Assembly: GCA_963695175.1 (NCBI GenBank)
Contig: CAVOGG010000009.1
Coordinates: 624,229 to 688,228 of the forward strand
Direction: 5' to 3'
DNA length: 64,000 nucleotides
Source of the DNA: Fodinibacter sp963695175
GTDB lineage: Bacteria > Actinomycetota > Actinomycetes > Actinomycetales > Dermatophilaceae
A model generated the notes under the pieces. That model had not been told where the DNA came from and made no database searches. It worked only from the letters and a program-made list of their open reading frames with translations. A program made the translations under genes and the position numbers. Shown one piece after another: positions 9,359-17,116 of the stretch. Within the stretch, counting starts at the first letter, position 1, and every line of letters begins with the position of its first letter.

Positions 9359-11332
9359 TCAGCGCACCGGGCGCCAGACCGACTCCTCCGTGCTCTCACG
9401 CGGCTCCCACGTCGCGATCCACGGCCCGGTGCCCTCGCTCGGGTCGATCACGCCCTCCTCGAGCCAGGTGAGGTCACCCGCGAGCACCGAGGCGGCGAGC
9501 TTGCGATCGGTGTCGTCGCTGTTGGTCCACAGCTCGTCGAACAGCACGTCGACCCTCAGCCGCGCCTGCCCACAGAACGCGTCCGCCAGGCGCTGCGCCG
9601 ACCGCCCGCGCTCGGGGTCGTCGGCCAGCAGCATCTCGGCCCGCGCGCACGCCGCCGCCATCGCGAACAGCTCCGCCCCGATGTCGACGACGCGACCCAG
9701 GAAGCGCTGGTGGTGCTCCATCGCGGCCTGCCACCGCGACATCCCGTAGAACGTCTGCCGCGCCAGCCGGCGCGATGAACGCTCGACGTAGCGCAGGTGC
9801 CGCGCCAGCGGCCCGAACTCGCCGTACGACGTCGGCACCGAGCCGGCGCCCGTTACGAGCTGGGGCAGCCACTTCGCGTAGAACCCGCTCGCCCCCGCCG
9901 CCGCCCGGGCCTTGGCCGACAGGTCGGCGTCGGGCGAGGCAAGGTCGCCCGCGGCCTTGAGGTGCTCGTCGACCGCCTCGCGCGCGATCAGCAGGTGCAT
10001 GATCTCGCTCGACCCCTCGAAGATCCGGTTGATCCGCACGTCGCGCAGCTGCTGCTCGGCCGGCACCGCACGCTCGCCGCGCGCCGCCAGCGAGGCCGCC
10101 GTCTCGTAGCCCCGGCCGCCGCGGATCTGCACCAGCTCGTCGGCGATGAGCCACGCCATCTCGCTCGCCCACAGCTTCGCCAGCGCCGCCTCGATCCGGA
10201 TGTCGGTCTCGCCGGCGTCAGCCATCGCGCAGGTCAGCTCGACCACCGACTCCATCGCGTAGGCGGTGGCCGCGATGAAGGCGATCTTCCCGCCGACGGC
10301 CTCGTGCTTCCCGACGGGCCGACCCCACTGCACCCGCTCGGCCGACCACTCGCGCGCGATCTTCAGCGACCACTTTCCGGTGGCCGAGCACATCGCCGGG
10401 ATCGAGAGCCGCCCCGCGTTGAGCGTGGTGAGCGCGATCTTCAGCCCCTCGCCCTCCTTGCCGAGCCGGTTCTCCACCGGCACCCGCACCTGGTGCAGCC
10501 GGGTCAGCCCGTTCTCGATGCCGCGCAGGCCCATGAAGCCGTTGCGCCGCTCCACCGTGATGCCCGGAGCGTCCCCCTCGACGACGAACGCCGTGATGCC
10601 GCCACGCCCGCCGTCGTGCTTGGGCACGCGGGCCATCACGACGAGCAGCTCGGCGACGACGCCGTTGGTGGTCCACAGCTTCACGCCGTCGATCAGGTAG
10701 GCCGTGCCGTCGTCGGTGAGCGTCGCCGTGCTCTCCATCCGCGCCGGGTCCGACCCGACGTCGGGCTCGGTGAGCAGGAATGCCGAGATCGCCCCCGCCG
10801 CGCACCGCGGGAGGAAGCGCTCCTTCTGCTCCGGCGTACCCACCAGCTTGACCGGCTCCGGCACCCCGATCGACTGGTGCGCGGACAGCAGGGCGCCGAA
10901 CGCCGGGTGCACCGACCCGATCAGCATCAGGGCGCGCCCGTACGAGCGCATCGTCAGCCCCAGCCCGCCGTACTCGACCGGGATCTTCATCCCGAAGGCA
11001 CCGATCTCGGCCAGCGCCTTGATGTCCTCGTCGGGGATCTGCGACTCACGCTCGATCCGGGCACCGTCGATCGTCGCGCACACCTCGCGCAGCCGGGCGA
11101 GGAAGGCCTCGCCGCGTGCCTCGTCGTCCGGGTCGGGCCGCGGGTGCGGGTGCACCAGGTCGAGGTCGAACCGGCCGAGGTAGAGCTCCTTGGCGAAGCT
11201 CGGCCTGCTCCACCCGCTCTCGCGCGCCTTCTCGGCGACCTCACGGGCCTCCCGCTCGGAGACCCGGGGGGCCCCCGCGCGCTCGTCGCCGGAGGTGTCG
11301 TCAGCCTGTGTGGTCCCCGTGCTCGCGCTCAT
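9359..11332 (-). CDS. Acyl-CoA dehydrogenase
   Basis: 657 residues from the ATG with a strong GAAGGAG ribosome binding site; the open frame extends further upstream without support. FAD-dependent alpha,beta-dehydrogenation of acyl-CoA in beta-oxidation. Family signatures: LTEPDVGSDPARMES near residue 195, the RGGRGYETA segment near 405, and the NRIFEGSSEIMHLLIAREA motif near 450. The C-terminal extension of about 180 residues beyond the usual 380-400 core makes it a long FadE-type member. It is divergent from an acyl-CoA-binding protein gene, which fits fatty acid metabolism. Confidence 0.93.
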   Translation of the reverse strand: MSASTGTTQADDTSGDERAGAPRVSEREAREVAEKARESGWSRPSFAKELYLGRFDLDLVHPHPRPDPDDEARGEAFLARLREVCATIDGARIERESQIPDEDIKALAEIGAFGMKIPVEYGGLGLTMRSYGRALMLIGSVHPAFGALLSAHQSIGVPEPVKLVGTPEQKERFLPRCAAGAISAFLLTEPDVGSDPARMESTATLTDDGTAYLIDGVKLWTTNGVVAELLVVMARVPKHDGGRGGITAFVVEGDAPGITVERRNGFMGLRGIENGLTRLHQVRVPVENRLGKEGEGLKIALTTLNAGRLSIPAMCSATGKWSLKIAREWSAERVQWGRPVGKHEAVGGKIAFIAATAYAMESVVELTCAMADAGETDIRIEAALAKLWASEMAWLIADELVQIRGGRGYETAASLAARGERAVPAEQQLRDVRINRIFEGSSEIMHLLIAREAVDEHLKAAGDLASPDADLSAKARAAAGASGFYAKWLPQLVTGAGSVPTSYGEFGPLARHLRYVERSSRRLARQTFYGMSRWQAAMEHHQRFLGRVVDIGAELFAMAAACARAEMLLADDPERGRSAQRLADAFCGQARLRVDVLFDELWTNSDDTDRKLAASVLAGDLTWLEEGVIDPSEGTGPWIATWEPRESTEESVWRPVR

Positions 11333-11444
11333 CGTGGCTCCTTCGCCGTCGGTGCTCCACAGTCTGACCCGAGCCGGGCCCCGGGCGCGAGACCAGCGAC
11401 GCACCACCTGTGCCACGCGATCGAGTCAGCCCTAGAGTGGCGCG

Positions 11445-11699
11445 ATGGCCACCGAGGACGACTTCCACGCCGCCGCCGAGGGTGTCAGGGCCCTCCCGAG
11501 CGACCCGGGCAACGACACCAAGCTGCAGCTCTACGCGCTCTACAAGCAGGCGACCGAGGGCGACGTGCAGGGCAAGCGCCCCGGCTTCACCAACCCGGTC
11601 GGGCGCGCCAAGCACGACGCGTGGGCCAAGGTGCAGGGCACCAGCGCGGATGACGCCCGCGACCAGTACGTCGCCCTCGTCCGCAGCCTGGGCGCCTGA
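11445..11699 (+). CDS. Acyl-CoA-binding protein
   Basis: 84 residues covering a complete ACBP four-helix domain, with LYALYKQATEGDV and RPGFTNPVGRAKHDAW as the ligand-binding signature. It would bind long-chain acyl-CoA esters in the cytoplasm. It is divergent from the acyl-CoA dehydrogenase, a sensible pairing. The start is supported by TAGAGT at 11433-11438, 6 nt upstream of the ATG, with no ribosome binding site. Confidence 0.94.
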   Translation: MATEDDFHAAAEGVRALPSDPGNDTKLQLYALYKQATEGDVQGKRPGFTNPVGRAKHDAWAKVQGTSADDARDQYVALVRSLGA

Positions 11700-11711
11700 C
11701 GGACGTACCCC

Positions 11712-12624
11712 TTACCGCGGCAGGTCGGTCACCAGGTGCGTCCAGACCTGGGTGACCTCCATGCCGAGCTTGAGGTAGAGGTCGAGCGCTCCGCTGCGTG
11801 AGTCGGTCGACAGCTCGCTGAGCGTCGCACCGTGCTCGCGGGCCCGACCGAACGCGTCGCTGAGCAACGCCTGGGCCAGCCCCTGCCCGCGGTGCGACCG
11901 CTCCACGGCGAGCTGCTCCACGTACCCGACCCCCTGGCTGTCGAGGATCGTGAACGATGCCCCGACGACGACCCCGTCGTGCTCGACGACCCGCAGCTGC
12001 CACGGTTGCGCACCGGGGCGGCGCACCGTGATCGCCGCCCAGTCCTCGAAGGAGGCCCGCACCCGCCCCTCCCACTCGTCGAACGCGTCCTGGATGACGA
12101 CGTAGGCGGCGCGCACGCGCTCGACCGTGTCGGCGGTGGCGAGGGTGTGGCCGACCGGGAGGGACCGCTGCCGGGATCTCGCGACCCTCGGGCAGCTCGA
12201 GCACCCACGACGTGTGTCCCAACGTGTAGCCGCGACCCAGCAGCAGGCGCTGGGGGAGCGACCCGTCCGGTGCCACCTGGCCGACCCGCGAGGACCCGAG
12301 CGAGGTCGCCCGCTGTTCGGTCCACGCCGCGAGCCACGACCCGATCCCGCGCCCTCGCTCGCCCGGCAGCACGGCACCCTTGGCGCGCGCCCCACCCGTG
12401 GTCACCTCGGCGGCACCGACCAGCCGTTCGCCGTCGAACACCCCGATGCTGTCGGTCGCGAGGTCGAAGCTGGGCCGCGCCCAGTTGCCCGCGATGTCCT
12501 CGGGTTCGATGGCGAGGTGCCCGGCATCCTCGACCTCGGCGCCGGCGTACACGGCGTACACGGCGTCGAGGTCGGCCGGGGTGAGGGGGCGTGCGGTCAG
12601 GCCGGGGGGCAGGTCGGTGCTCAC
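11712..12624 (-). pseudogene. GNAT family acetyltransferase, single frameshift
   Basis: The N-terminal half (from GTG 12624: STDLPPGLTARPLTPADLD..., GERGRGIGSWL) and the C-terminal half (ASFTILDSQGVGYVEQLAVE then RSHRGQGLAQALL and the YLKLGMEV end) are in different frames. They meet near 12160, where EGREIPAA must continue as SLPVGHTLATADTV. Together they make a two-domain GNAT protein of about 303 residues with an acetyl-CoA pyrophosphate loop (RGQG) in the second domain and RGRGIG in the first. One single-base indel explains it; it is either a real pseudogene or a sequencing error. Confidence 0.82.
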
Positions 12625-12689
12625 GAGACCCAAGACTGGCCGACGGACGGCCCTGACGGCACCCGAGTTGTCGGTGGTAGACCAGCACC

Positions 12690-13715
12690 ATGCGTCTCCA
12701 CGACATCCCGCGCTACCCGCTCACCTTCGGGCCGAGCCCGCTGCAGCACCTGCGCCGGCTCAGCGACCACCTCGGCGGCGCCCAGGTGTGGGCCAAGCGT
12801 GAGGACGTCAGCAGCGGTCTGGCCTTCGGCGGCAACAAGATCCGCAAGCTCGAGTACATCGTCCCCGACGTGCTCGCCAGCGGCGCCGACACGCTGGTCT
12901 CGATCGGCGGCTACCAGTCGAACCACACCCGCCAGGTCGCGGCGGTCGCCGCCCACCTGGGCCTGAAGTGCCGTCTCGTGCAGGAGAAGTGGGTGCCCTG
13001 GGACGACCCGGTCAACGACAAGGTCGGCAACATCCTGCTGTCGCGGATGATGGGCGCGGACTCGCGCCTCGACCCGCACGGCTTCGACATCGGCATCCGC
13101 GACTCGTGGAAGGACGCCCTGCGCGAGGTCGAGGAGGCCGGCGGCACGCCCTACCCGATCCCGGCCGGTGCGAGCGAACACCCCCTCGGGGGAGTGGGTT
13201 TCGCGAACTGGGCCTTCGAGGTGGCCGAGCAGGAGAAAGCACTCGGCGTGCACTTCGACACGATCGTCGTCTGCACGGTGACCTGCTCCACGCACGCCGG
13301 GATGGTGGCGGGTTTCGCCGCGCTCGAGGACCTCACCGGCGTGAGGCGGCGCGTCATCGGCATCGACGCGTCCGCAACGCTCGAGAAGACCCGGGCGCAG
13401 CTCGAGCGCATCGCCCGGCACACCGCCGAGGTCATCGAGCTCGGTCGCGACCTGCGTGACGACGAGTTCACCCTGCTCGACGGCTGGGCCGGCGAGCTCT
13501 ACGGCGTCCCCGTCGACTCGACGATGGAGGCGATGCGCCTGGGCGCCGAGCTCGAGGCGATGATCACCGACCCCGTCTACGAGGGGAAGTCGCTGGCCGG
13601 TCTGGTCGACCTGGTCCGCGAGGGTGACATCCCCCGGGACTCGACGGTGCTCTACGCCCACCTCGGCGGCCAGCCGGCGATCAACGCCTACCACTCGCTC
13701 TGGCCGGCGTCGTGA
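12690..13715 (+). CDS. acdS: 1-aminocyclopropane-1-carboxylate (ACC) deaminase
   Basis: 341-residue PLP enzyme, same length as characterised ACC deaminases, converting ACC (the plant ethylene precursor) to alpha-ketobutyrate and ammonia. The PLP lysine is in FGGNKIRKLEY near residue 51, SIGGYQSNHTRQ near 71, and IPAGASEHPLGG near 160. The two residues usually used to separate true ACC deaminase from D-cysteine desulfhydrase, Glu in DPVYEGKS and Leu in YAHLGGQPA, are both present. The phosphate-binding turn reads VTCSTHAGM where TGST is more usual. TAGACC at 12678-12683 lies 6 nt before the ATG. It is first gene of a coupled three-gene operon. Confidence 0.92.
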   Translation: MRLHDIPRYPLTFGPSPLQHLRRLSDHLGGAQVWAKREDVSSGLAFGGNKIRKLEYIVPDVLASGADTLVSIGGYQSNHTRQVAAVAAHLGLKCRLVQEKWVPWDDPVNDKVGNILLSRMMGADSRLDPHGFDIGIRDSWKDALREVEEAGGTPYPIPAGASEHPLGGVGFANWAFEVAEQEKALGVHFDTIVVCTVTCSTHAGMVAGFAALEDLTGVRRRVIGIDASATLEKTRAQLERIARHTAEVIELGRDLRDDEFTLLDGWAGELYGVPVDSTMEAMRLGAELEAMITDPVYEGKSLAGLVDLVREGDIPRDSTVLYAHLGGQPAINAYHSLWPAS

Positions 13716-14497
13716 GCACGCCGGATGCCGTCACGCCGCCGGTCGCGCTCGTCCGCCGGCCCGGCCCACGACTGGCCGACGGCCTCGTCACCCACATCGA
13801 ACGCAGCCCGGTCGACCTCGACCTCGCCCGGCAGCAGTGGCAGGCGTACGCCGATGCGCTGAGCCAGAACGGGTGGCGGGTCGTGGAGGTCGAGCCCGCC
13901 GACGACCACGCCGACGCGGTCTTCGTCGAGGACCCCGTCGTCGTGCACGCCGACCTGGCGGTGATCGCGCGCTCCGGTGCGCCCGGGCGCCGCGGCGAGG
14001 CCGCCGGGGTCGAACGGGCCGTGCGCGACCTCGGCCTTCGGGTCGCCCACATCGAGGCGCCCGGCACCCTCGACGGCGGTGACGTGCTGCGCGCCGGCGG
14101 CACCGCCTACGTCGGCCTCGGCGGCCGCACCAACGGCGTCGGCATCCAACAGCTGGCGAACCACCTGCGGGAGTTCGGTGTCCGCGTGCAGGCGGTGCCG
14201 GTCGAGCGGGCGCTGCACCTGAAGTCGGCCTGCACCGCCCTCCCGGACGGCACCGTCGTCGGCTGGGGCCCGGTCGTCGACGACAAGGAGGCGTTCCCGC
14301 GCTACGAGGACGTGCCCGAGGAGCCGGGTGCCCACGTCGTGCTCCTCGCCGACGACCACCTGCTGATGGCGACCCGTGCCCCACGGACGGCGGCGTCGTA
14401 CCGCGACCGCGGCTACCGGGTGACCGAGGTCGACGTGTCGGAGTTCGAGAAGCTCGAGGGCTGCGTCACCTGCCTGTCGGTGCGGATCCGCGGATGA
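13712..14497 (+). CDS. ddaH: Dimethylarginine dimethylaminohydrolase (DDAH)-like
   Basis: 261 residues of the DDAH/arginine-deiminase guanidino-modifying fold. FVEDPVVV near residue 71, GTLDGGDVL near 115, the catalytic His in ALHLKSACT near 170, and the catalytic Cys near the C-terminus in LEGCVTCLSVRI. DDAH hydrolyses asymmetric dimethylarginine to citrulline and dimethylamine; other amidinohydrolase substrates are possible. GTG start overlaps the acdS stop by 4 bases and its stop overlaps the next start, so all three genes are translationally coupled. Confidence 0.9.
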   Translation: MSTPDAVTPPVALVRRPGPRLADGLVTHIERSPVDLDLARQQWQAYADALSQNGWRVVEVEPADDHADAVFVEDPVVVHADLAVIARSGAPGRRGEAAGVERAVRDLGLRVAHIEAPGTLDGGDVLRAGGTAYVGLGGRTNGVGIQQLANHLREFGVRVQAVPVERALHLKSACTALPDGTVVGWGPVVDDKEAFPRYEDVPEEPGAHVVLLADDHLLMATRAPRTAASYRDRGYRVTEVDVSEFEKLEGCVTCLSVRIRG

Positions 14498-15192
14498 GCG
14501 CGGACCACGTGCTCGACGACGTGGTCTGGCACGCGCTCACCGGCCCCCACGCCGCACTCGCCGAGACCGCGGGTGATGGCGCGGCTCGCCGCTACCGGGA
14601 CGACATCGCGCCGTTCTGCGGCGTGCAGCACCTCGACGACGGCGGCTGGGCAGCCCTCGCCGAGCTCGTCGGCCCGCGCGGCACCGCCGTGTTCCTGCGG
14701 GGCGAGGTCGAGCCCACCCCTGGCGGCTGGACCGAGCTGGTCCGGGAGCCGGCCACCCAGTACGTCGCCGGCGACCTCGCCCAGCCACCGCTCGAGGTGA
14801 GCCGCGAGGTCGTCGAGCTCACGGCATCCGACTCGCCCGACATGGTCGAGCTGGCCGCCGCGACCGAACCGGGCCCGTTCGGCCCGAACAGCCACCTCAC
14901 CGGCCGCTGGTTCGGCATCCGCCGCGACGGCCGGCTCATCGCGATGGCGGGGGAGCGGATGCGGGTCGAGGGCTTCGGCGAGGTGTCCGGTGTCTGCGTC
15001 GACCCGTCGGCGCGCGGTGAGGGGCTGGGGGCGGTCGTCACCCTGGCGGCCGCGCACGGCATCCAGGAGCGTGGCGACCGGGCCATGCTGCACGTGCGCG
15101 ACGGCAACGACGGCGCGCACCGCCTCTACCGCAGGGTCGGGTTCGAGGTGCGCCGCATGGTCACCGTGGCCGTGCTGCGTCCCGAATGGTGA
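14494..15192 (+). CDS. GNAT family N-acetyltransferase
   Basis: 232 residues. The C-terminal half is a GNAT domain of the FR47-like type: SGVCVDPSARGEGLGAVVT holds the acetyl-CoA loop, and DGNDGAHRLYRRVGFEVRR is the usual C-terminal helix-strand signature. The N-terminal 100 residues are a diverged domain. The ATGA overlap with ddaH couples it to the ACC deaminase-DDAH operon; the substrate is unknown but is likely a related amine or amino acid, by inference from context only. Confidence 0.87.
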   Translation: MSADHVLDDVVWHALTGPHAALAETAGDGAARRYRDDIAPFCGVQHLDDGGWAALAELVGPRGTAVFLRGEVEPTPGGWTELVREPATQYVAGDLAQPPLEVSREVVELTASDSPDMVELAAATEPGPFGPNSHLTGRWFGIRRDGRLIAMAGERMRVEGFGEVSGVCVDPSARGEGLGAVVTLAAAHGIQERGDRAMLHVRDGNDGAHRLYRRVGFEVRRMVTVAVLRPEW

Positions 15193-15246
15193 CCCGGTGC
15201 CCACCCCGGGGTTGGCCGGATGCCGGTCGCGTGGGACGCTGGACGC

Positions 15247-15291
15247 GTGCGTACTGGACGCCTCCTCCTTCGCTGCCGCGGCGGGGCCTGA
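15247..15291 (+). CDS. leuA leader peptide
   Basis: 14-codon open frame GTG...TGA with the translation MRTGRLLLRCRGGA. Three consecutive leucine codons (CTC CTC CTT) sit 75 bp before leuA. A leucine-rich peptide at this place is a known arrangement for leuA attenuation in actinobacteria. The stop codon lies in the loop of the hairpin described next. Too short for normal gene calling. Confidence 0.72.
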   Translation: MRTGRLLLRCRGGA

Positions 15292-15314
15292 TCATCGGCC
15301 GCCCCTCGTCGCGG
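15276..15314 (+). promoter_or_regulatory. leuA leader hairpin (attenuator candidate)
   Basis: The GC-rich arm CCGCGGCGGGGCC overlaps the last leader codons and can pair with a downstream arm ending in CTCGTCGCGG, with a small bulge. Ribosome stalling at the three Leu codons just upstream would change this pairing. No U-rich tract follows, so control could be on translation or by an alternative fold rather than a simple intrinsic terminator. Confidence 0.5.
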
Positions 15315-15365
15315 AGCTTCTGCTGCACCGGCTGAACCCCGACGAAGTGTGAAGGACGCAGACCA

Positions 15366-17111
15366 GTGATCCACCCCCAGCAGCCCTCGGGCATGCCGAC
15401 CCAGAAGTACGTGCCGTTCCAGGAGCAGCTCGAGGTCCACGTTCCGGACCGCACCTGGCCCGACCAGGTGATGACCCAGGCCCCGCGCTGGTGCGCGGTC
15501 GACCTGCGCGACGGCAACCAGGCCCTCATCGACCCGATGGACGCCGAGCGCAAGATGCGCATGTTCAAGCTGCTCGTGAAGATGGGCTACAAGGAGATCG
15601 AGGTCGGCTTCCCCAGCGCCAGCCAGACCGACTTCGACTTCTGCCGCGACCTCATCGACGGCGGCCACGTCCCCGACGACGTGACCATCCAGGTGCTCAC
15701 CCAGTGCCGTGACCACCTCATCGAGCGCACCTTCGACGCCATCCGCGGCTCGAAGCAGGCGATCGTGCACTTCTACAACTCGACCTCCGTGCTGCAGCGC
15801 CGGGTCGTGTTCGGGATGAGCGAGGAGGGCATCATCGACATCGCCCTCCAGGGCGCCCGGCTGTGCCGCAAGCTCGAGGAGACCGTGCCGGAGACGGTGG
15901 TCTACTACGAGTACTCGCCCGAGTCGTACACCGGCACCGAGCTCGAGTTCGCGGTGCGCATCTGCAACGAGGTCATCGCGGTCATCGACCCGACGCCCGA
16001 CCACAAGATGATCGTCAACCTGCCGGCGACGGTGGAGATGGCGACCCCCAACGTCTACGCCGACTCCATCGAGTGGATGGTGCGCCACCTCGACCGCCGC
16101 GAGTCGGTCGTCGTCAGCCTGCACCCCCACAACGACCGTGGCGAGGGCGTCGCGGCGGCCGAGCTCGGCCGCCTGGCCGGCGCCGACCGGATCGAGGGCT
16201 GCCTGTTCGGCAACGGTGAGCGCACCGGCAACGTCTGCCTGGTGACCCTGGGCATGAACCTGTTCAGCCAGGGCATCGACCCGCAGATCGACTTCTCCGA
16301 CATGGCCGAGATCCGGCGCACGGTCGAGTACTGCAACCAGCTGCCCGTGCACGAGCGCCACCCCTGGGGCGGCGACCTCGTCTACACGGCCTTCTCCGGC
16401 TCACACCAGGACGCCATCAAGAAGGGCCTGGAGGACATGGACCGGCGCACCACCGCCGCCGGCACCGACATCGACCACATCGACTGGGGCGTGCCCTACC
16501 TGCCGATCGACCCGCACGACATCGGCCGCTCCTACGAGGCGGTCGTCCGGGTCAACAGCCAGTCCGGCAAGGGCGGTGTGTCGTACCTGCTCAAGGCCGA
16601 GCACGGCCTGGACCTGCCGCGCCGCCTCCAGGTCGAGTTCAGCCACGTCGTGCAGCGGCGCACCGACTCCGAGGGCGGCGAGCTGTCGGCCGAGGAGATC
16701 TGGCAGATGTTCGCCGACGAGTACCTCCACGCCGACGAGCCCGACGAGCGCTGGGGCCGGTTCGCACCGGTGCGCTCGTCGCTGACCGGCGCCGACGACG
16801 GGATGGACCACATCGAGGCGGTCATCGCCGACGCCGGCAAGGAGGTCGAGATCTCCGGCACCGGCAACGGCCCGATCGCGGCCTTCATCCAGGCGCTGGC
16901 ACCGCTCGGCGTCGACGTGCGCGTGCTCGACTACGCCGAGCACGCCCTGTCGGCCGGTGGCGACGCCCGGGCCGCGGCCTACGTCGAGTGCGCCGTGGGC
17001 GAGCGGGTGCTGTGGGGCGTCGGCCTGCACGAGTCGATCGTCAAGGCCTCGCTGCGCGCGATCATGTCGGCGGTCAACCGCGCCGAGCGTGACGCGGTGG
17101 TCGCCGCCTGA
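15366..17111 (+). CDS. leuA: 2-isopropylmalate synthase
   Basis: 581 residues, first committed step of leucine synthesis (2-oxoisovalerate + acetyl-CoA). GTG start behind GAAGGA. Catalytic TIM barrel: LRDGNQALIDPM near residue 42 (metal aspartate), SLHPHNDRGEGVAAAE near 246 with the His-x-His metal pair, GCLFGNGERTGN near 278. The C-terminal LeuA dimer/allosteric domain (SGTGNGPIAAFIQAL near 498, then ALSAGGDARAAAYVE) is present, so leucine feedback inhibition is expected. This is the long actinobacterial/yeast-like type. A leader peptide precedes it. Confidence 0.97.
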   Translation: MIHPQQPSGMPTQKYVPFQEQLEVHVPDRTWPDQVMTQAPRWCAVDLRDGNQALIDPMDAERKMRMFKLLVKMGYKEIEVGFPSASQTDFDFCRDLIDGGHVPDDVTIQVLTQCRDHLIERTFDAIRGSKQAIVHFYNSTSVLQRRVVFGMSEEGIIDIALQGARLCRKLEETVPETVVYYEYSPESYTGTELEFAVRICNEVIAVIDPTPDHKMIVNLPATVEMATPNVYADSIEWMVRHLDRRESVVVSLHPHNDRGEGVAAAELGRLAGADRIEGCLFGNGERTGNVCLVTLGMNLFSQGIDPQIDFSDMAEIRRTVEYCNQLPVHERHPWGGDLVYTAFSGSHQDAIKKGLEDMDRRTTAAGTDIDHIDWGVPYLPIDPHDIGRSYEAVVRVNSQSGKGGVSYLLKAEHGLDLPRRLQVEFSHVVQRRTDSEGGELSAEEIWQMFADEYLHADEPDERWGRFAPVRSSLTGADDGMDHIEAVIADAGKEVEISGTGNGPIAAFIQALAPLGVDVRVLDYAEHALSAGGDARAAAYVECAVGERVLWGVGLHESIVKASLRAIMSAVNRAERDAVVAA

Positions 17112-17116
17112 GCTGG

